A stretch of DNA of 64,000 bases from Sphingobium sp. CAP-1 (GTDB taxonomy: Bacteria > Pseudomonadota > Alphaproteobacteria > Sphingomonadales > Sphingomonadaceae), in NCBI RefSeq assembly GCF_009720145.1, contig NZ_CP046252.1, positions 124,001 through 188,000 on the forward strand, read 5' to 3'. The position numbers were made by a program, and so were the translations under genes. Below, piece after piece: positions 60,242-64,000 of this stretch. Below the pieces are notes generated by a model that saw nothing but the letters and a program-made list of their open reading frames with translations, made no database searches and was not told the DNA's origin. How positions within the stretch are numbered: the stretch's first letter is position 1; the number at the start of each line of letters is the position of its first letter.

Positions 60242-60273
60242 CGCGAACGACTCGCAATTGCAAACGAGTCGCA
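60242..60273 (-). promoter_or_regulatory. Two Fur-box-like sites before the PepSY operon
   Basis: CGCGAAC-G-ACTCGCA (60242-60256) and TGCAAAC-G-AGTCGCA (60259-60273), spaced 17 bases start to start, match the sites before the receptor and tonB. They lie 45-75 bases upstream of the chosen PepSY start. Confidence 0.6.
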
Positions 60274-60482
60274 ACAGAAAATTTGTAACAAAATGTATGA
60301 CGGCACTGATGGTTGCGGCGAGCGGCCCTACCCGGCCGGTCGATGGCCGGGCCTTGCTATTGACGACCCCGGCCACCACCTCTAGCCGCACTGTATCGGG
60401 GATGTAACACGGATTGAACAGGTCCGGTGCGTCCATGTCTTGATCGGCTGCGCGGGGGAGAGGGCGTGGCTGTTGCTAGGAA

Positions 60483-61478
60483 ATGAATATGTTGGTGCCG
60501 GCCGTTGCTGCGGGAATGATGATGATCGGGACGCAGGCGGAAGCCGCCGCGCCGCAACTGGCGATGGTTGCGGAGGCCGTCGCGATGCAGGACGCCGTGC
60601 CGTCCGCGCGCCCGGCTCCGGCGGTCGAACCCGTGACGCCGCCCGCGCCCGCCGCTGCCCCCGCCGCGACGCCGGCGGACGATGCGCAGGACATCGTCGT
60701 CACCGGCGACAAGGGTGCGCCCAAGGGCGATCCGCTGGAGCAGCTCAACGCCAAGAGTTTCCAGGCGGTGCAGTCGGTCGACAAGGCGGTCGTGGAGCCG
60801 GTGGCCAAGGCTTATAACAAGGGGCTGCCGCGCCCGGTGCGCAAGGGGTTGCGCAACTTCTTCTCCAATCTGGGCGAGCCGGTCGTGGCGGCGGCCTATC
60901 TGTTGCAGTTCAAGCCGGGCAAGGCGTTCGAGACGGCGGGGCGCTTCGGCGTCAATTTGACGCTGGGCTTTGTCGGCCTGTTCGACGTAGCCAAACGCAA
61001 GCCGTTCAACCTGCCTCACCGCAACAATGGCCTGGCCAACACGCTGGGCTATTATGGGATCGGTCCCGGCCCCTATATGTATCTGCCGATCGTCGGTCCG
61101 ACCACGCTGCGCGACATCATCGGCGATACGGTCGACAAGATGATCCTGCCCTTCGCCGTGGGCAAGCCGTTCAACACCCCGACCTATGTCATCCCGGCGA
61201 CGATCCTGAACCAGTTGGGCGAGCGCGCGGCCTTTGACGAGACGATTCAGGCGATCCGCAAGGAGGATGATCCCTATACCGTCTACAAGACGCTCTATCT
61301 GAAGCAGCGGCAGGCGGAGATCGACGCGCTGCACGGTCGCGCGCCGGCCGGGCCGATCGTGCCCATTTATGGTGAGGATATGCAGACGCCGGGCAAGAAG
61401 GACGCGCCACCAGTGACGTTGCCGGACCCCTATGGCGAGGATGTCGCGGTCCCGGCCGATGGCAGCACGGACCAGTAA
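60483..61478 (+). CDS. mlaA: MlaA/VacJ family protein without lipobox
   Basis: 331 residues, longer than usual through an N-terminal Ala/Pro-rich spacer (about 40-65) and an acidic tail. MlaA is the outer-membrane part of the Mla system that removes surface phospholipids. The domain (about 80-290) is clear: DPLEQLNAKSFQAVQSVDKA, LRNFFSNLGEPVVAAAYLLQ, FGVNLTLGFVGLFDVAKR, LGYYGIGPGPYMYLPIVGPT. The signal region (MNMLVPAVAAGMMMIGTQAEA) has no Cys, and a stop codon six bases upstream of the ATG rules out a longer start, so it is probably not a lipoprotein. Confidence 0.88.
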   Translation: MNMLVPAVAAGMMMIGTQAEAAAPQLAMVAEAVAMQDAVPSARPAPAVEPVTPPAPAAAPAATPADDAQDIVVTGDKGAPKGDPLEQLNAKSFQAVQSVDKAVVEPVAKAYNKGLPRPVRKGLRNFFSNLGEPVVAAAYLLQFKPGKAFETAGRFGVNLTLGFVGLFDVAKRKPFNLPHRNNGLANTLGYYGIGPGPYMYLPIVGPTTLRDIIGDTVDKMILPFAVGKPFNTPTYVIPATILNQLGERAAFDETIQAIRKEDDPYTVYKTLYLKQRQAEIDALHGRAPAGPIVPIYGEDMQTPGKKDAPPVTLPDPYGEDVAVPADGSTDQ

Positions 61479-61501
61479 GGGACGAGATTGCAGAAGCGCA
61501 A

Positions 61502-61541
61502 AAAGGGGGCGCCATCCGACCGGGATGGCGCCCCCTTTCTT
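61502..61541 (+). terminator. Bidirectional intrinsic terminator
   Basis: A perfect 16-bp stem, AAAGGGGGCGCCATCC with its inverted copy, loop GACCG-like, followed by TCTTT on the + strand and by TTTT on the - strand. It serves both mlaA and the convergent glutamate dehydrogenase gene. Confidence 0.9.
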
Positions 61542-61554
61542 TATCGGTTCACGA

Positions 61555-64000
61555 TCAGCGCCCCAGCAACCCGCGCGCCTGCCCGGCAATTTCCGCCAGC
61601 ATCGCGACATTGGGGGTCGCCGCCGCCTTGGCGCGCATCACCAGCGACCGGAATTGCTGGATGCGCGCGCCCTTGGCCTTGAGCCATTGTTCGACATGTT
61701 CGGCAACGTCCTTGCCCTTCCCCTGGGCGAGGAAGTCGAGCCGCACCTGCTGCATGTCGCGCGCCACGCCGGAGATGAGCAGCCGTTCCCACGGATCGGA
61801 CGGCTCCATGCGCGCGGCGGTGGACTGGACCCAGTCGATGCCGACCGCTTCGCCCAGATGGGTGAAGGCGCGGGTCAGCGCGATTTCGTCCACGGTCATC
61901 CGCCCGGCGAGCGCGGCGATGCCGACCGCGCCGTCCAGCTTGAACAGGCCGGCGGTGCGCAGCGCCAGCGTTTCGGGCGCGCCCAGGCCCAGCAGCCGGT
62001 CGGTGACGGCAGCGGTGCGGCGCAGCGCTTCGGTCGTGAGCAAGTCATCGACCTTCGCCGCGAGCTGGCCGACGCCCTTGGCCAGCCGCTCATGCCCCTG
62101 CGCCGGCAGCGTGCCGGCGGGCAGGGCGCGCAATATGTCGGCAATCTGCGCGCGCATCCCGCTGGCAATGTCGCTGAACAGCGCAAGGCGCGCGGCTTCG
62201 CCCATGTCGGCGGCGTCGATATCATCCCACAGGGTGCGGATGTCATAGAGCCGCTCGGCGATCAGGAAGGCGCTGGCGAGGTCGGCGAGCGAGCAGCCCT
62301 CCTCCTCCGCCAGTTCGAACGGATGGATCAGGCCGAGGCGGTTGACGATCCGGTTCGCGACCTTGGTGGCGATGATTTCCTTCTTCAGCGCATGGGCCGC
62401 GATCGCCTCCGCTTCCTTCTTCTGCATCGCGGGCGGGAAGGCGGCGGCCAGTTCGGCACCCATGCTGGCGTCGGTGGCGAGGTCGCCATGTTCGATCGCA
62501 TCCTGCAACGCCAGCTTGGCGGTGGAGAGCAGCACGGCCAGTTCCGGGCGGGTGAGGCCAAGGCCATCCTGCCCGCGCCGCAGCAACTGGTCGTTGGCGG
62601 CCAGCCCCTCGACCTGACGGTCGAGCCGGCCCGTCTCCTCGAACGTCTCGATCAGCCGGACATAGGAGGCGAGGTCGGCCGCGCCGCCCGCCTGCGCGAT
62701 CGACAGGCCCAGCGCCTGGAGGCGATTATCCTCCAGCACAAGGTCGCCGACCGCATCGGTCATGCTTTCCAGCAATTTGTTGCGCTGCTCGAAGGGCAGG
62801 CGGCCTTCCGCCATTTCCTTGTTCAGCGCGATCTTGATGTTCACTTCATTGTCCGAACAGTCGACGCCCGCCGAATTGTCGATGAAGTCGGTGTTGATCC
62901 GCCCGCCGCGCAGCGCGAAGGCGATGCGGCCCGCCTGCGTCGTGCCCAGATTGGCGCCTTCGCCCACCACCTTGACCCGCAACTGCTCGGCATTGACGCG
63001 CAGGCGATCATTGGCGGGATCGCCGACATCGCCATGGCTTTGCGCGGCGGCCTTTACATAGGTGCCGATGCCGCCGAACCACAGCAGGTCGGCCGGGGCT
63101 TTGAGGATCGCGGAGATCAGCGCCGCCGGCTCCATCTCGGCGTCGGTCACGTCCAGGATCGCCTGCATCTCCGGGGTCAGCGCGATGCGCTTCAGGCTGC
63201 GCGAAAAGACGCCGCCGCCCCTGGAAATCAGCGCCTTGTCATAGTCCTCCCAGCTCGAACGCGGCAGCGCGAACAGGCGGTTGCGCTCTTCCCAGCTTTT
63301 CGCCGGGTCGGGCGCGGGGTCGAAGAAGATATGGCGATGGTCGAAGGCGGCGACCAGCCTGATCGCCTTGCTCAGCAACATGCCGTTGCCGAACACGTCG
63401 CCCGACATGTCGCCGCAGCCCACGACGCTGACCGGTTCGCTCTGCACATCGATGCCCATTTCGGCGAAGTGGCGTTGCACCGAAATCCATGCGCCGCGCG
63501 CGGTGATGCCCATCGCCTTATGGTCGTAGCCGTTGGAGCCGCCACTGGCGAAGGCGTCGCCCAGCCAGAAGCCGCGTTCCAGCGCGATCGCATTGGCGAC
63601 ATCGCTGAAGGTCGCCGTGCCCTTGTCCGCCGCGACGACGAAATAGGGGTCGTCGCCGTCATGGATGACGACATCGACCGGATGCCTGACCTTGTTCTTG
63701 ACGATATTGTCGGTCACGGACAGCAGGGAGCGGATGAAGATGCGGTAGCTTTCGGTGCCTTCGGCCAGCCAGGCGTCGCGATCGACCTGCGGGCTGGGAA
63801 GCTGTTTGGGATAGAAGCCGCCCTTCGCGCCGGTCGGCACGATGACCGCATTCTTGACCCGCTGCGCCTTCATCAGACCCAATATTTCGGTGCGGAAATC
63901 GTCGCGCCGGTCGGACCAGCGCAGGCCGCCACGGGCAACCGGGCCGGCGCGCAGGTGGATGCCCTCGACGCGCGGGCTGTAGACCCAGATTTCGCGCCAG
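61555..64000 (-). CDS. gdhB: NAD-specific glutamate dehydrogenase, large form (partial)
   Basis: About 815 residues from the window edge to the stop at 61555; the N-terminal half lies beyond 64000. Large NAD-glutamate dehydrogenases (about 1550-1600 residues) deaminate glutamate to 2-oxoglutarate. Seen near the right edge: HLRAGPVARGGLRWSDRRDD, FRTEILGLMKAQRVKNAVIV with the catalytic Lys region, PTGAKGGFYPKQLP, VVGCGDMSGDVFGNGMLLSK (NAD-binding), and DLLWFGGIGTYVKAA. The C-terminal helical domain ends IAGQARGLLGR. The start visible inside the window (63882) is not the true start. Confidence 0.95.
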   Translation of the reverse strand, partial: WREIWVYSPRVEGIHLRAGPVARGGLRWSDRRDDFRTEILGLMKAQRVKNAVIVPTGAKGGFYPKQLPSPQVDRDAWLAEGTESYRIFIRSLLSVTDNIVKNKVRHPVDVVIHDGDDPYFVVAADKGTATFSDVANAIALERGFWLGDAFASGGSNGYDHKAMGITARGAWISVQRHFAEMGIDVQSEPVSVVGCGDMSGDVFGNGMLLSKAIRLVAAFDHRHIFFDPAPDPAKSWEERNRLFALPRSSWEDYDKALISRGGGVFSRSLKRIALTPEMQAILDVTDAEMEPAALISAILKAPADLLWFGGIGTYVKAAAQSHGDVGDPANDRLRVNAEQLRVKVVGEGANLGTTQAGRIAFALRGGRINTDFIDNSAGVDCSDNEVNIKIALNKEMAEGRLPFEQRNKLLESMTDAVGDLVLEDNRLQALGLSIAQAGGAADLASYVRLIETFEETGRLDRQVEGLAANDQLLRRGQDGLGLTRPELAVLLSTAKLALQDAIEHGDLATDASMGAELAAAFPPAMQKKEAEAIAAHALKKEIIATKVANRIVNRLGLIHPFELAEEEGCSLADLASAFLIAERLYDIRTLWDDIDAADMGEAARLALFSDIASGMRAQIADILRALPAGTLPAQGHERLAKGVGQLAAKVDDLLTTEALRRTAAVTDRLLGLGAPETLALRTAGLFKLDGAVGIAALAGRMTVDEIALTRAFTHLGEAVGIDWVQSTAARMEPSDPWERLLISGVARDMQQVRLDFLAQGKGKDVAEHVEQWLKAKGARIQQFRSLVMRAKAAATPNVAMLAEIAGQARGLLGR

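Overview
This is 64 kb of chromosome from a GC-rich alphaproteobacterium, most likely a member of the Sphingomonadaceae (Sphingobium/Sphingomonas-like). The inference rests on the gene families present (DUF2312/GapR, DUF1244, NAD-dependent giant glutamate dehydrogenase, 'vgr-related' metallopeptidase, alphaproteobacterial-style RpoH and EcfG promoter motifs, many TonB receptors), on codon use rich in G/C at third positions, and on several families of intergenic REP-like palindromes. No plasmid, prophage, insertion sequence or CRISPR array was seen.

Layout. 1-7.3 kb: envelope lipoprotein-type DUF4136 gene (cut by the window edge), ribosomal protein L36, pyruvate kinase, a run of small conserved genes (DUF1244, GapR-like, YbjQ, a frameshifted GNAT acetyltransferase), yebC-ruvC, then dienelactone hydrolase and prmA. 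7.5-18 kb: a soluble chemoreceptor, sdhCDA (without sdhB), a shortened ParD-like antitoxin, a small metallopeptidase and a periplasmic copper chaperone, the dnaK-dnaJ heat-shock pair and an amino-acid permease. 18-25.3 kb: an acyl-CoA dehydrogenase with its MerR regulator, DUF2946 plus a TonB receptor, an FAD oxidoreductase, a PilZ protein and tRNA-Gln. 25.4-34 kb: rpoC and rpoB. 34-47 kb: two MFS transporters, a LuxR regulator, a SleB-type wall hydrolase, cysK, a low-GC lipoprotein-like gene, a HerA-like ATPase, and the hflK-hflC-degP quality-control group. 46.8-52.6 kb: Mrp/ApbC, a CoA-binding protein, a stand-alone IorB-type molybdoenzyme subunit, ferrochelatase, acetoacetyl-CoA reductase and a ribbon-helix-helix protein. 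52.6-60.3 kb: an iron module. 60.5-64 kb: an MlaA-like protein and the C-terminal half of NAD-glutamate dehydrogenase.

The most interesting part is the iron module. On the + strand lie a Fiu/PiuA-type catecholate-siderophore receptor, TonB and the PiuC hydroxylase. Facing them on the - strand is a four-gene run encoding PepSY, DUF2271, DUF4198 and ApbE (FAD:protein FMN transferase). The DUF2271 protein carries a TGAT flavinylation-type motif (residues 99-102), so the operon appears to encode both a flavin-carrying periplasmic protein and its own flavinylating enzyme, next to a haem-type membrane electron carrier. Five 15-bp Fur-box-like sites of one pattern (7-1-7, ending ANTCGCA) sit in front of the receptor, tonB and the PepSY operon. 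The inferred job is import of ferric siderophore followed by flavin-dependent periplasmic iron reduction.

Other points of note are a one-base frameshift in the GNAT gene, an internally deleted orphan ParD, the absence of sdhB after sdhA, a Glu-to-Asp change at the expected catalytic glutamate of the IorB-type protein, and a MerR/LiuR-like operator overlapping its own promoter.
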